DNA of 23,960 nucleotides from Larix sibirica (GCA_004151065.3 NWUY0300011198.1:39619-63578), one strand, 5' to 3'; shown: positions 11,411-22,694, counted from the stretch's first letter. Notes: a model not told the origin generated them from the letters alone. Numbers and translations: made by a program.

Positions 11411-11868
11411 TCTAAAAGCACCCAGAAAAGTGTTGGATAGATCTTAGACAATCCATTGAAGCTTCCAATAACATCAATGAATTCTTTCTCGCTTGGAATC
11501 AAATTTGAGCTCCTTCAAGCATAAGCCGCTTCTAAAAAGAACATGGAAAGCCCTTGCTTTCTTCCTTGTATGGAAAGTATGGTTGACCAGGAACAAGATA
11601 ATATTTCTACAATAAGAAACCACTCCAAGGAAAATTGTTGCTCAAGCAAGAGCTCGCATGATTGAAACTCAACTCTCCATCCATCTCCTTGCTCAAAATA
11701 TTTGTTCTTAAGGTGGAGGAGAGATCCTAGATAAAGGGTATAATCCACAACAAAATTCAATGCAAGAAATTGCAAAGGAGAAAACCCAAAGAAACATGGC
11801 AATGACAAATCCATCTCATAGAAGATCATTTCAAACAGTCGCTAAGGGGGATATAGAAATTCTCCTTG

Positions 11869-12228
11869 TTTTTTGATGGAGCTTCCAAAGACAATCCGAG
11901 GGGGGTAAAGTGGGTGCTCATTGACCCTGAAGGACATCATGTAACTTCCTATACTCGGGGGATTGAAAAAACAACAAAAAATCAAGCTGAATCCTTAGCC
12001 TTGTGGTAGGGCATACAAATAGCTAAACAAATGAAAGAGAAGGATCTTCTAGTGTTTGGAGATTCATCAATAATAATAAGACATATGGTTTCTCACTCTC
12101 TTCCCCTCAATCCTATGTTAAATAGATTATGACAAGGATTTTCGATGTTCTTTCATTCTTTGACACAAGTGAATTCTTTCAAATTCTTAGAAGTTTGAAC
12201 TTATAGGTAAACAAAATGGCTAATATAT
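11869..12228 (+). pseudogene. RNase H domain of LINE ORF2, copy 1 (degraded)
   Basis: This is an RVT_3-type RNase H, which removes the RNA strand of the hybrid. The first catalytic Asp is in FFDGAS (11875-11877), the Glu in NQAESLALW (11989-11991), and the second Asp in VFGDSS (12061-12063). All three are in one frame. A TAG follows ALW at 12007, another stop lies near 12130, and stops break the C-terminal TYR-x-TKW motif near 12205-12215. The domain length, about 118 codons, is normal. A segment upstream (FFLVWKVWLTRNKIIF, from 11560) matches the link that usually joins zf-RVT to RNase H. Confidence 0.85.
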
Positions 12229-12239
12229 ACCAGGGTGTA

Positions 12240-13580
12240 TTGTTTTATATCCTGTGTTTTTAGCAATAACACTTCAATGCCCCGAATTAAAAACTCGGAT
12301 TGGTGTCCTCCAATGCATATGCTTAGTGTAGTTAAGCTTGTCTCATATGTTCTTCCTTTGCATATAGGCTCAAACAGGGATGTGATTATGAACATTAAGA
12401 TGATAGGTTGTTTGAAGTAGTGGGGTTTTAATCCTCCATATTTGCTTGGTTTTAGTATGCACTTCCCTCCATAGTGATGGTTTAGAAACTTCCTCATAGG
12501 GATCTTCATCTTTATTATCAGTTGCAAGAACATGGGTTTGGGTCCTCCCAGGTAGCTATGATACAGAGGATAAGAGCCCTAGCACTTGCCAACTTGGGGA
12601 TCCTCAGGCCAAATCTCATTGTCGACCTCAATTTGGAAGGAAACTTGGTGATTCTTTGGTGCACTCTTGCAAATTTATGTAGTTGAAAATCCATATACTT
12701 TTCTTGAATTTTACTATTTTAGTTATTTTGGTTATCAATTCCAGTCTCCATTGTGGCTACAAGAACAATGGGCATCCCTTGCATCCCCTTCTATACTAAG
12801 GTAGAAGCAGATTCTTTCTCTGGGGAGAAACTGAGGATAATGGCTTGTCTCATAGCTATTCTAGTCGAGGTGTTCATTTTGACATTTAGAGAACCATTTA
12901 GTGCTTGGAGTGAAACAACAAATATTGTTAGGGGTCCATAGCTAAGGTTCTAAGGGAATGGGAGGCATGGAGGAAGGGTTGGGAGCTCAATAATGTAAGA
13001 GAAACAAATACAATATGCAGACAATAGATACTGATGAAAGCTCAACTAGAAAGATACAAAAGAAAAATTCATGTTAGAAATTGATCATAAAATAAAATAA
13101 AATTAGAAGAGTCTATCAAGGTCAAGGATTTCAGTATAGAGTTCTTCACTTAGAATTGGAGTATAAACTCAGCTTTGAAGAATTTAGGATCATAGTCTCC
13201 CATGAAGCTTCAATTGGGTCACTAGAGATAGACGCGATGGAAGAAGAAACTATAGAACAAAATCCCTATGCAAAGAAATATCAAGACTTCTCCTATCTTG
13301 CTTCAACACTATGACATGTGAGTCCCAACACTCATGGACAAGTTTAATTTACATGTTTATTTTCAATGTTTTGTAAATATATTTTGATATTAAGAGAGTT
13401 TGTAAGGTTGTACGCCATTCATAACATGAACTCTAGAAAGATTTATGTTAGAGTAATGAAACATATGAATCATTTTTGGACATGGCCTTCCTTTCAATAC
13501 TTTTTAGAATATACAATCAATTTTATATCTAATGGTTGTATAATTAGATCATAACCCTTTATATAAATAAACAACAATCA
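12240..13580. other. Unassigned 3' region after the LINE coding part, copy 1
   Basis: This lies between the end of RNase H and the 46-bp repeat. It may be the LINE's 3' untranslated region or a separate insertion. It contains short, charged reading frames that I cannot place: one includes KVLREWEAWRKGWELNNV (from about 12944), and another runs 13096-13314, about 72 codons without a start codon, including YRVLHLELEYKLSFEEF. These sit in different frames and look like remains of a coding sequence. No poly(A) tail or target-site duplication could be fixed at the right end. Confidence 0.4.
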
Positions 13581-13660
13581 TTCTTGTCAAAAAAAACATT
13601 TAAATACATTAGTTTAATATTTTATTTATTTGGTTAAGAATATTCAAATATATTAACTGA
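13580..13660. repeat. 46-bp repeat units right of the LINE, copy 1
   Basis: Sequence starting CTTGTC, an A-run and ACATTTAAATACATTAGTTTAATA, followed by a second start ATTCAAATATATTAACT, matches the repeat array at 5650-6140 on the other side of the LINE. Confidence 0.55.
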
Positions 13661-13729
13661 TTAATATAAGCATTACATTCTTAGAAAAAAAAAGTTTGTC
13701 TCTATCATTTTTTTTAGTATCAAAGATTA

Positions 13730-13809
13730 GATAATCTTGTTTTCCATGATATTTTTGAATATTAAGGCACTTTCTTTGATGCGGATAATCTTGTTTTCCG
13801 TTATATTTT
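13730..13809. repeat. Two 25-bp repeats 54 bp apart, copy 1
   Basis: GATAATCTTGTTTTCC followed by A/G-T-G/T-ATATTTTT occurs at 13730 and again at 13784. The surrounding bases also partly agree, suggesting an old 54-bp tandem duplication. The same pair is at 22764-22843 in copy 2. Confidence 0.7.
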
Positions 13810-13860
13810 TTATATAAATAATACACTTTTTCAGAAGAAAAAAAACATACTATTGTTATT

Positions 13861-13861
13861 N
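13861..13861. other. Single ambiguous base at the duplication junction
   Basis: The only n between positions 1 and 23006 sits exactly between the two 9-kb copies. Sequence to its left matches the end of the block and sequence to its right matches the start. This marks a probable contig join, so the tandem arrangement should not be taken as proven. Confidence 0.9.
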
Positions 13862-14683
13862 TGTCTCCTTGGTTGTAGAATGTAACTCTTATAGTACATG
13901 TACATGGTTGTTCCCCAATTATCATAGTATTATCATAGATCAAGTTTCTAATTGTTTTATAGGCTTATATGGTGATGTTAGTTACTTTAATTCAAAACAA
14001 TGCTACTTATTGAACCAATAAATTGTGGAGATTATTAATGAGGAAAGGGAAACCCAAACACATCATATGGAATGACAATTAAGCCAATAAATAGTTAGGT
14101 GTAATAGTACATGTTGATTTATAGCCTATTTTTTTAGACTTTGATAAGAAAATTACAACAATAATTATTGAACTGATACCTTAGAGCTATTACATATGAA
14201 AATGTTATGATGTATGTCATTTTAGGTCAATGAACAATATGGTTCATGTTTTTTAATAAAAACTAGAACTGTGATCTTTTTTTCCGGGAAAGAAAGAAAA
14301 AAAAAGTACATGTGCTCACAAATTAGAGAAACAACGGAAATGTAGTCCTTGAATGAAGGGGCTATTGAAGTTTAAAAGTACATGCTTAATGTCTTGTCAT
14401 TATCTTTCCCAATAAGATTGGGCATACATAAAAAAACATGAAAGACATGCCTATTACACTGTCATATCATTGGTTAATCAAAAGATGTTTAGAGATAGTG
14501 ATTCAAAATATGAAATCTCGTATGACTAATAGTTGTAGGGAGAAGAACCCCGCAAATTTTGGTCTCATCATAATGTGGTAAAATAAAAATTCCAAATTTA
14601 GCATAGTTGAAGGTTGTTTATGGTATTTTAGAGGTTTTGGGTCAGTTCATAAACCTTCAAAACCTTTGGGATATGAAAGAAAT
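13862..14683. other. Left arm of the second block, no gene recognised
   Basis: Same sequence as 4826-5649 apart from two fewer bases in an A-run. Nothing coding or RNA-like is recognisable. Confidence 0.5.
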
Positions 14684-15574
14684 ATCAAACTACATTAGTT
14701 TAATATCTTATATCTACATAGTCAAAAACATCCAATCACACTAAATTAATCTACCTACCGACCATTCAAATACATTAAGTGAATGCCATATACCCACTTA
14801 GTCAAAAACATTTAAGTACATTATTTAAATACCAAACAAAATATAAACACCATGCAATCTCCATGCTTATCCCAATGTCAATAGTATATACACAAATGTT
14901 AGTGAAATGTATATGAACGAGAGATCAATAATGATGTATATATGAATATATATTTCCATCATTAAAACATATGCATACACTTATCCCTTGCAATAATATC
15001 CTACCTATTTAGTAAATAACATTCAAGTACATTAACTTAATATCATATACTTAATAATAAAAACATTTAAACACAATAACTTAATATGTCACAACAACTT
15101 AATATTCTATACCTCCAATGTCAAGAACATTTAAATACATTAACTAAATATCCCACCTATTCGATGAAGAACATCCAATTAATTAATTCGATCTTATTAC
15201 ACTTAAAATGGATTTATGAAAATTGATTTTATTATTATATATAATTTTTACATTATATGTTTTTTTTTTCTCTTTTTATTATAGAACAACTCAAATATTC
15301 CTTTCTTTCTAACCAAGTGTTATGGCAAAAAAAAATATATAAAAGTATATCAACATGCTATCTTGTTTCAAAAATCAACTCAAGTACAGTAACTTAATAA
15401 TAATAATCTATTTTTAAGGTTATGGCTTTGAATTTGTGACTTCCTAGAAAGAAACACATGTTCTTAACAACCAGGCTCACTCAAATTGTACTTAGTCAAA
15501 GAAAATTGGAGCATAATAATTTAATGTACCCTCCCAATTAATAATCTTTAAGTAAATTAAGGTTCATACTAACT
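14684..15574. repeat. Degenerate array of a ~46-bp AT-rich repeat (copy 2, left of LINE)
   Basis: Copy of the array at 5650-6540, with the same diverged units. It carries two of the inter-copy substitutions if its right margin is included (15358 and, just beyond, 15586). Confidence 0.6.
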
Positions 15575-15653
15575 GTCACTGGGCTCCCCTTGAAACCCTT
15601 GTCTCTTATCCTAGAGTTGTTGCCTCTATTTTTCCCACTTGGAGATGAAACTA

Positions 15654-16954
15654 GGAAGGGCGAATCCTCCTTTAGACGAGGCCATTGTTGCATTTCTCTT
15701 GATGGTAGCCACTCTTGGTAAATCGATTTCCAAAACCCCCATCTCTTGTTTTGTTAACAAGCTCGAATCCATTTAAGAGGTTCATCTTCCATCTACCGCT
15801 CCTCACCATAAATCCTTAGCTCTTGTAGAGAGGGGGTTACTTGGTAAGTTCATAGGCCTCTAACCCTCCCTAAAGTTGATGGACATTTGGATGCAAAAGA
15901 ACAAGAACCATGGTAATGATAAAGGGTTAACTCTCTTATTTTTTTATGTGGGTGAGGATTCTATACCTTTCTCTTTGAACTCAAAGAGGGCAAGGACCTC
16001 ATCTTTAGAAATGAGCCTTACTTCATGGGTTTTAGAGGCATGTATTTAAACAAATGGTCCCTCGAATTTGATCCAGAAATCAGTGTCCCCTCAGCAGTGT
16101 CAATTTGGGTTAGACTACCACACCTCCCTCTCCACTGCTGGAATAATGACTCCCTTTGCACAATAGGAAATGATCTAGGCAAGTACATAGAAAAATTTCA
16201 GTTGAAATTTGGTATGTTTGCTTGTGCCATATTCTTAAGTTGATCTTGAGAAAGGACTCCTTGAAGCTATGAAAATTAACATGGACAACTAGAGTCATAT
16301 CCAAAAGTTGTACTACGAGTGATGCCCCTTCAAGTGCAAGCTATGTCATGAGTATGGTTATTTCACTAAATATTGTAAGAAAGTAGCTCCCTCTCCAACA
16401 ATGGTAGATGAGGAGGATCAATGGAAAGCAGTTAAAAAGAAAATAGGTAAAACCCATCGTCCTCAATGCCCCATCAAGCCTCAAAAGAAAAATGCTCTAC
16501 AAGTAATAGATTCAATATCCTCTCCCAGGTTGAAGAGCCTCCTACCACATTGGCCTCTACTCTTGAGAATCATGCCCCCTCACAGATCATCGTTGATGCT
16601 CCTCAAAGATCTCCTTTAAGTTCACGTCCCTTTGGCCCTTCCTCTTCTTCTGAACCTCTGGAAGAAGCAACATATCCCTCTTTCCATCTTTATCCTTAAG
16701 AGGATTTTGCATGCCCCTTCCTCTTTTCAATTCCCTATTTAGATTCCATTTTCTCTCCCTCTCATCTTGAGATATTAGGTTTGCATGATGCCTTTGAAAA
16801 ATCTAGAGTCCTAACTCTTGGTACAACCTAGACCAAGAAAAGTGTTCAATCCCTGGATGAGGAGGATCCAAATGAAGAACAACTCCCAAAGAAACTAGGT
16901 CGAAAGACTTCCAAATAAAGAGTGAAGAAGCAACAACCAAGAAAAAGAACCTAA
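15654..16954 (+). pseudogene. LINE ORF1 remnant, copy 2
   Basis: Counterpart of 6620-7920. The DUF4283-type core is at 16025-16243, with the zinc knuckle at 16323-16376 again having Tyr in place of His. One substitution (A to G at 16861) lies in the tail, in a run of Glu/Asp codons. All stops and frame changes are the same as in copy 1. Confidence 0.75.
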
Positions 16955-18324
16955 GTCTTTAATCCTCCATATAATCCATGCTTTATAGGGGATTCAACAA
17001 ACATATCCTTCTTAAAATCTTTGGAATGCAACCAATGACATGACCATGAGGCAAATCCAACCGCCCCTCCCCCTCCCCTAGTAAATAATGCTAATGGTCT
17101 CTTGGAATAGTAGAAGATTAGGAAGCAAATCTAAAGTAGAATATATGAGGGTATTATTAGATCTGGACACCCTAGTATCCTCTTAATCCAAGAGACAAAG
17201 CTTAAAAAAAAGACATGGAATTAGTAGGGAAAAAGAACTACTAGGAAAGTGAAGGATTAACAATAGGCTAAAGAGGAGCTTTAGGAGACATTTTAACAAC
17301 ATGGAATAATCAGTTCTATGAGTTAACCCAAACCCATTCTTCACAACACTGGATCTACACAGATATGAAATGTAGGACATATGGGAAGCATGTTAATATC
17401 TTCAATATATACACACTTATGCATTATAGGGAAAAACAAGAATGTTGGAATTCTATCTCTAAGATGAAATAACGGATTGGGGAAAATCATTCCCTTCTAA
17501 TAGAGGATTTCAACATGGTCATTGACGTAAGTGAGAAAAAGGAGGTAGTCTAGTTTGAGATCAATTCATAGAGCAAGTTGAAGATCTGATTACATAATAG
17601 GATCTCCTTGATGTCAAAACTAAATGAGGAATATTTGGATGGTTAAATAGGTGGGTTGGAGTAAACCACATAACAACTTGTCTAGATAATTTTTTAGTCA
17701 ACAATAAATTCTTGGACGAAGATTTTGAAATCGACACAAAATTCCTTCCATCCACTATCTCAGACCATAAGATCATTTCAGTGAAAATTCACAAAGGTGA
17801 AGATTATGGTCCATTGTCATTCAAATTTAATCCTCTTTGGTTATAACATCAACAAGTATTTGGTATCATATCTATGACTTGGAAAGAAAAAGTGGAAGGA
17901 TCACCCAGATTCATATAGGAACAAAAGCTTAAGTCTACAAAGAGGGCACTAAAGAAATGGGCAAAGGCCAATGTCACAGACCCGAGAATCAAAAGAAAGA
18001 AGGCTCAACAGTAGCTTGCATATTTTCAAAAGGCATTGGAGAACAAGGAGATAACTAGATAGGTAAAGGTTGATGAAACAAGGATATATAGAAATATTCA
18101 ACATGCATTTCGTGAAGAAGAGGAGCATTGGCGCCTGAAATGGCATAGTCTCTGGCTCTCTACATGGGAAGCAATACATCTTTTTTTCCATAGACAAGCC
18201 AGAGCTTGGAGATAGTGAAAAACCCTCTCTAAAATAGTAAATGATCAAGGTGAAAAAATAATCCCATTTACAGAGATTAAAAACCTACATCCATTTCATG
18301 GAGCTATATACATAAGAAATTAAG

Positions 18325-19958
18325 GTGGACCTTGGTGCAGTCAGAGCAATGATGCAGGGAATCCCAAGAATTATAACCAATGAAGACAACATATATTTGG
18401 AGAGGGACATTATGGAGGATGAAGTTATTGAAGCAATTTGGGATCTAGATCCTTACAAAGCCTCAAGACTTGAGGACTTCATTATCTATTTTTATAGAGC
18501 CTATTGGTTTATAATAAAATTTGATCTACTCAAAATGTTACGATGGATAAAAAATAAAAACAAATTAGGGGAGGAAATAATTCTTCCTTTTTGGCTCTAA
18601 TCCCTAAAGAGTTTAACCCTTCCTCTTTCTGTTGCTTCTGTCCAATTTATTTATGCAATGCATCACACAAGAATTTATCTAGAATTTTAGCCAATAGGAT
18701 GAACAAAGTGTTCCCTCAAATAATATAGAAAAACCAAGGTGGATTCGTCTAAAATGCCAAATCTTAGGCAAGATCATTCTTTTTCAAGAAGCCATTCATT
18801 CTAGTAAGAGTAGAGGGGACATAGGCATGATAGTATCAAGATGGATATGACCAATGCATTTGATAGGGTAAGACACTCTTTCTATTTTTAGTCATGTCAA
18901 GATTTGCTTTTTTTAATAATTTCATTCACTTTATTAGAGCCTACATTGGTAAACCATGGATCACCCCCTTGGTTAATGGGCATCCTTCTCACTTATTTCA
19001 AAGCAATTGTGGATTAAGGAAAGGATGCCCCTTCTCTCCCTTCTTGTATTCCATTATGACAAACATCATGAGTAGGAAGTTTGAAATTGGAAGGTTGTAG
19101 TTTGAAATTGAAACGTTGTTAGGAACCCTTCAAGGTATATCCATAGTTCAAGGCACAAATAAAATCAATCATCCCCAATTTGTTGATGATACGCTCCTTA
19201 TAATAGGAGTGTCCATTGTTATTGTTGAAATATTTAAACCAATCCTAGATGTATGTGTGAATGCATCAAGGGGGAAGATCAAGAAGGGGAAGAACAACAT
19301 ATATGGATGTAATGTCTCCAACATCCTAATGAATAGTATAGACATAATTATAGGATTTACACCTATTTTCCATTGGTCTTTCCTTATGTATTTAGGCATC
19401 CAAATCCAACTTGGGCAACCCAAATCTTGAGATTGGAACATTATTCTACAAAAAGGACAAAAAATAATGCATCGATGGGAGACACAATGGCTAAATATAG
19501 TTGGTCGTATTGTCCTTATTTCGTCAATCCTCTTTCCCTTCCCCTTATCAATGCTCGACCCTTCTCAAATCAAAGCTGCCATTAGGAAATTCTTGTGGAA
19601 AGGAGGCAAGAGCAACACCAAAAATTTTCATCTAGTCAAATGGGAGATAGTTACAACCACAAAGGAGTTTCGAGGCCTTGCCATAAAATATCCAAAACTA
19701 GTCAATCGAGCCATTGGAGAAAAAATCCTTAGGCGTCTAATCTTAGGGAAAGGCACATGGTGGAAAATGGTACTTGGAAAAATATATTTATGTGGAGCAT
19801 GCTCTCTCATTTTGGATAGGCCTATGTTGGAAACAAGGGGATCACCTATTGAGAAGATATGTTCAACCTCAAAAACTCTAATTTGTGACAATTTGTCATG
19901 GATACTAGGGAATGATGGTAATATTAAAGTGCAAGACAATAAAATAAATGGCAGTTGA
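18325..19958 (+). pseudogene. Reverse transcriptase domain of LINE ORF2, copy 2 (degraded)
   Basis: Same blocks as in copy 1: FLALIPKE from 18585 on, here read FLALIP with the neighbouring base change at 18587; KMDMTNAFDRV; GLRKGCPFSPFLY; and FVDD at 19179-19190. Stops are at 19098, 19428 and 19956. The thumb motif reads FLWKGG where copy 1 has FLWQGG. Confidence 0.88.
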
Positions 19959-20902
19959 TCTTTATCTCTAAATTCCAAGCTAAGAGATCTAAGAAGTTGG
20001 ATGAATAATAATCAATTGTTCACCCTTTCTAACATCTCTAAATGGGATGAAAATGTCCCTTGGCAAGCATGGAAGGCACCACATATTCCCAATCATCTTA
20101 ATGACCAATGGAAACTCCTCATTCATAGGTTAAGGGGAATTCTCCGCAAAGAGTGCATGTCAGAGATGTTCGAGGTTGGGGCTATGAAGGAGGGGAATAT
20201 ACAGTGAAATAAGGCTACGACATACTCTTGAAAGTCAAAAAGAAGAAAACAAAATATGCCATTTGGAAGGCCATATGGAAGAGAGATGCTCTCCCTAAAA
20301 TCAAAATCTTTTGTTAGACTTTCGTTCACGTGAAAATTCTTACAGCAGAAAATTTGAGAAAAAGGGAGTTTCGAGGACCCATGAGATGCCCTCTTTGTCA
20401 AAATGAGGGAATCAATTACTCACCTCTTTTTTTAATGCAAGTTTTCTAAAAGCACCCAGAAAAGTGTTGGATATATCTCAGACAATCCATTGAAGCTTCC
20501 AATAACATCAATGAATTCTTTCTCGCTTGGAATCAAATTTGAGCTCCTTCAAGCATAAGCCGCTTCTAAAAAGAACATGGAAAGCCCTTGCTTTCTTCCT
20601 TGTATGGAAAGTATGGTTGACCAGGAACAAGATAATATTTCTACAATAAGAAACCACTCCAAGGAAAATTGTTGCTCAAGCAAGAGCTCGCATGATTGAA
20701 ACTCAACTCTCCATCCATCTCCTTGCTCAAAATATTTGTTCTTAAGGTGGAGGAGAGATCCTAGATAAAGGGTATAATCCACAACAAAATTCAATGCAAG
20801 AAATTGCAAAGGAGAAAACCCAAAGAAACATGGCAATGACAAATCCATCTCATAGAAGATCATTTCAAACAGTCGCTAAGGGGGATATAGAAATTCTCCT
20901 TG

Positions 20903-21262
20903 TTTTTTGATGGAGCTTCCAAAGACAATCCGAGGGGGGTAAAGTGGGTGCTCATTGACCCTGAAGGACATCATGTAACTTCCTATACTCGGGGGATTGA
21001 AAAAACAACAAAAAATCAAGCTGAATCCTTAGCCTTGTGGTAGGGCATACAAATAGCTAAACAAATGAAAGAGAAGGATCTTCTAGTGTTTGGAGATTCA
21101 TCAATAATAATAAGACATATGGTTTCTCACTCTCTTCCCCTCAATCCTATGTTAAATAGATTATGACAAGGATTTTCGATGTTCTTTCATTCTTTGACAC
21201 AAGTGAATTCTTTCAAATTCTTAGAAGTTTGAACTTATAGGTAAACAAAATGGCTAATATAT
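20903..21262 (+). pseudogene. RNase H domain of LINE ORF2, copy 2 (degraded)
   Basis: Counterpart of 11869-12228, with FFDGAS, NQAESLALW (then a stop at 21041) and VFGDSS in one frame. No difference from copy 1 was seen inside the domain; the nearest is C to G at 21264. Confidence 0.85.
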
Positions 21263-21273
21263 AGCAGGGTGTA

Positions 21274-22614
21274 TTGTTTTATATCCTGTGTTTTTAGCAA
21301 TAACACTTCAATGCCCCGAATTAAAAACTCGGATTGGTGTCCTCCAATGCATATGCTTAGTGTAGTTAAGCTTGTCTCATATGTTCTTCCTTTGCATATA
21401 GGCTCAAACAGGGATGTGATTATGAACATTAAGATGATAGGTTGTTTGAAGTAGTGGGGTTTTAATCCTCCATATTTGCTTGGTTTTAGTATGCACTTCC
21501 CTCCATAGTGATGGTTTAGAAACTTCCTCATAGGGATCTTCATCTTTATTATCAGTTGCAAGAACATGGGTTTGGGTCCTCCCAGGTAGCTATGATACAG
21601 AGGATAAGAGCCCTAGCACTTGCCAACTTGGGGATCCTCAGGCCAAATCTCATTGTCGACCTCAATTTGGAAGGAAACTTGGTGATTCTTTGGTGCACTC
21701 TTGCAAATTTATGTAGTTGAAAATCCATATACTTTTCTTGAATTTTACTATTTTAGTTATTTTGGTTATCAATTCCAGTCTCCATTGTGGCTACAAGAAC
21801 AATGGGCATCCCTTGCATCCCCTTCTATACTAAGGTAGAAGCAGATTCTTTCTCTGGGGAGAAACTGAGGATAATGGCTTGTCTCATAGCTATTCTAGTC
21901 GAGGTGTTCATTTTGACATTTAGAGAACCATTTAGTGCTTGGAGTGAAACAACAAATATTGTTAGGGGTCCATAGCTAAGGTTCTAAGGGAATGGGAGGC
22001 ATGGAGGAAGGGTTGGGAGCTCAATAATGTAAGAGAAACAAATACAATATGCAGACAATAGATACTGATGAAAGCTCAACTAGAAAGATACAAAAGAAAA
22101 ATTCATGTTAGAAATTGATCATAAAATAAAATAAAATTAGAAGAGTCTATCAAGGTCAAGGATTTCAGTATAGAGTTCTTCACTTAGAATTGGAGTATAA
22201 ACTCAGCTTTGAAGAATTTAGGATCATAGTCTCCCATGAAGCTTCAATTGGGTCACTAGAGATAGACGCGATGGAAGAAGAAACTATAGAACAAAATCCC
22301 TATGCAAAGAAATATCAAGACTTCTCCTATCTTGCTTCAACACTATGACATGTGAGTCCCAACACTCATGGAAAAGTTTAATTTACATGTTTATTTTCAA
22401 TGTTTTGTAAATATATTTTGATATTAAGAGAGTTTGTAAGGTTGTACGCCATTCATAACATGAACTCTAGAAAGATTTATGTTAGAGTAATGAAACATAT
22501 GAATCATTTTTGGACATGGCCTTCCTTTCAATACTTTTTAGAATATACAATCAATTTTATATCTAATGGTTGTATAATTAGATCATAACCCTTTATATAA
22601 ATAAACAACAATCA
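21274..22614. other. Unassigned 3' region after the LINE coding part, copy 2
   Basis: Counterpart of 12240-13580 with one substitution (22373). It holds the same short charged reading-frame remnants, not identified. Confidence 0.4.
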
Positions 22615-22694
22615 TTCTTGTCAAAAAAAACATTTAAATACATTAGTTTAATATTTTATTTATTTGGTTAAGAATATTCAAATATATTAACTGA
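22614..22694. repeat. 46-bp repeat units right of the LINE, copy 2
   Basis: Counterpart of 13580-13660. Two diverged units of the same repeat found left of the LINE. Confidence 0.55.

Larger units (their letters stand above)
8054..12228 (+). pseudogene. LINE ORF2 remnant: endonuclease, reverse transcriptase, RNase H, copy 1
   Basis: ORF2 of L1-type elements encodes the enzymes for target-primed reverse transcription: an APE-like endonuclease nicks the target and the reverse transcriptase copies the element RNA there. The first ATG-like start is 8054 (MLMVSWNSRRLGS). The endonuclease spans about 8054-8815, a linker runs to about 9290, the reverse transcriptase and thumb span about 9291-10920, zf-RVT lies around 11146-11410, and RNase H covers 11869-12228. 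The fragments change frame at least ten times and carry stops throughout, including in the linker (near 9180) and in RNase H (12007). The frame from 9860 to 11100 is one continuous frame interrupted only by stops, making it the best preserved part. Confidence 0.85.
6540..13580 (+). mobile_element. Decayed plant L1-like LINE retrotransposon, copy 1
   Basis: The order of recognisable pieces is that of a plant L1-clade LINE: ORF1 with a DUF4283-type domain and a CCHC-like zinc knuckle (6620-7920), then ORF2 with APE endonuclease, reverse transcriptase, zf-RVT and RNase H (8054-12228). Coding fragments lie in all three plus frames with at least ten frame changes and many stops, so nothing functional can be made. 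The outer limits are approximate and are set by the 46-bp repeat seen on both sides; I could not find a clear target-site duplication. The sequence after RNase H is of uncertain membership. At about 7 kb the element would be near full length for the group. Confidence 0.8.
4826..13860 (+). repeat. 9.03-kb direct tandem duplication, copy 1
   Basis: The whole block recurs in the same orientation at 13862-22894. The offset is 9036 bases at the left end and becomes 9034 after an A-run near 5394-5402 that has nine As here and seven in copy 2. Reading the two copies side by side I found 12 substitutions, at 6324, 6552, 7827, 8561, 8585, 9553, 10537, 10565, 11440, 11445, 12230 and 13339 in this copy, giving about 99.87% identity. 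The block contains a decayed LINE together with its flanks on both sides, so it was copied as a DNA segment and not by retrotransposition. The unit starts TGTCTCC and ends TATTGTTATT, directly before an ambiguous base. Confidence 0.97.
17088..21262 (+). pseudogene. LINE ORF2 remnant, copy 2
   Basis: Counterpart of 8054-12228. The endonuclease is at about 17088-17849 (SDH motif 17760-17768), reverse transcriptase about 18325-19958 (catalytic Asp 18844-18846, FVDD 19179-19190), zf-RVT 20180-20444 and RNase H 20903-21262 (catalytic residues at 20909, 21023 and 21095). Seven substitutions lie inside ORF2: 17595, 17619, 18587, 19571, 19599, 20474 and 20479. Some change residues relative to copy 1 (His to Pro at 18587, Met to Ile at 19571, Gln to Lys at 19599), but none restores or further breaks the frame. 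It is as dead as copy 1. Confidence 0.85.
15574..22614 (+). mobile_element. Decayed plant L1-like LINE retrotransposon, copy 2
   Basis: Same element as at 6540-13580, with the same frameshifts, the same stops and the same 21-bp internal duplication. It differs at eleven of the twelve substituted positions of the block. Because the lesions are shared and the flanks are also duplicated, this is not an independent insertion. It is either a segmental copy or the same locus represented twice in the assembly. Confidence 0.8.

Noticed and set aside
12201-12533. A 110-codon minus-strand open frame (and its copy at 21235-21567)
   Set aside because: It has no recognisable domain and overlaps the end of the RNase H remnant. 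Its length is not surprising in AT-rich DNA.
13653-13943. A 96-codon minus-strand open frame across the n
   Set aside because: It crosses the block junction, includes an unknown residue from the n, and is made of AT-rich repeat sequence. It is an accident of the join.
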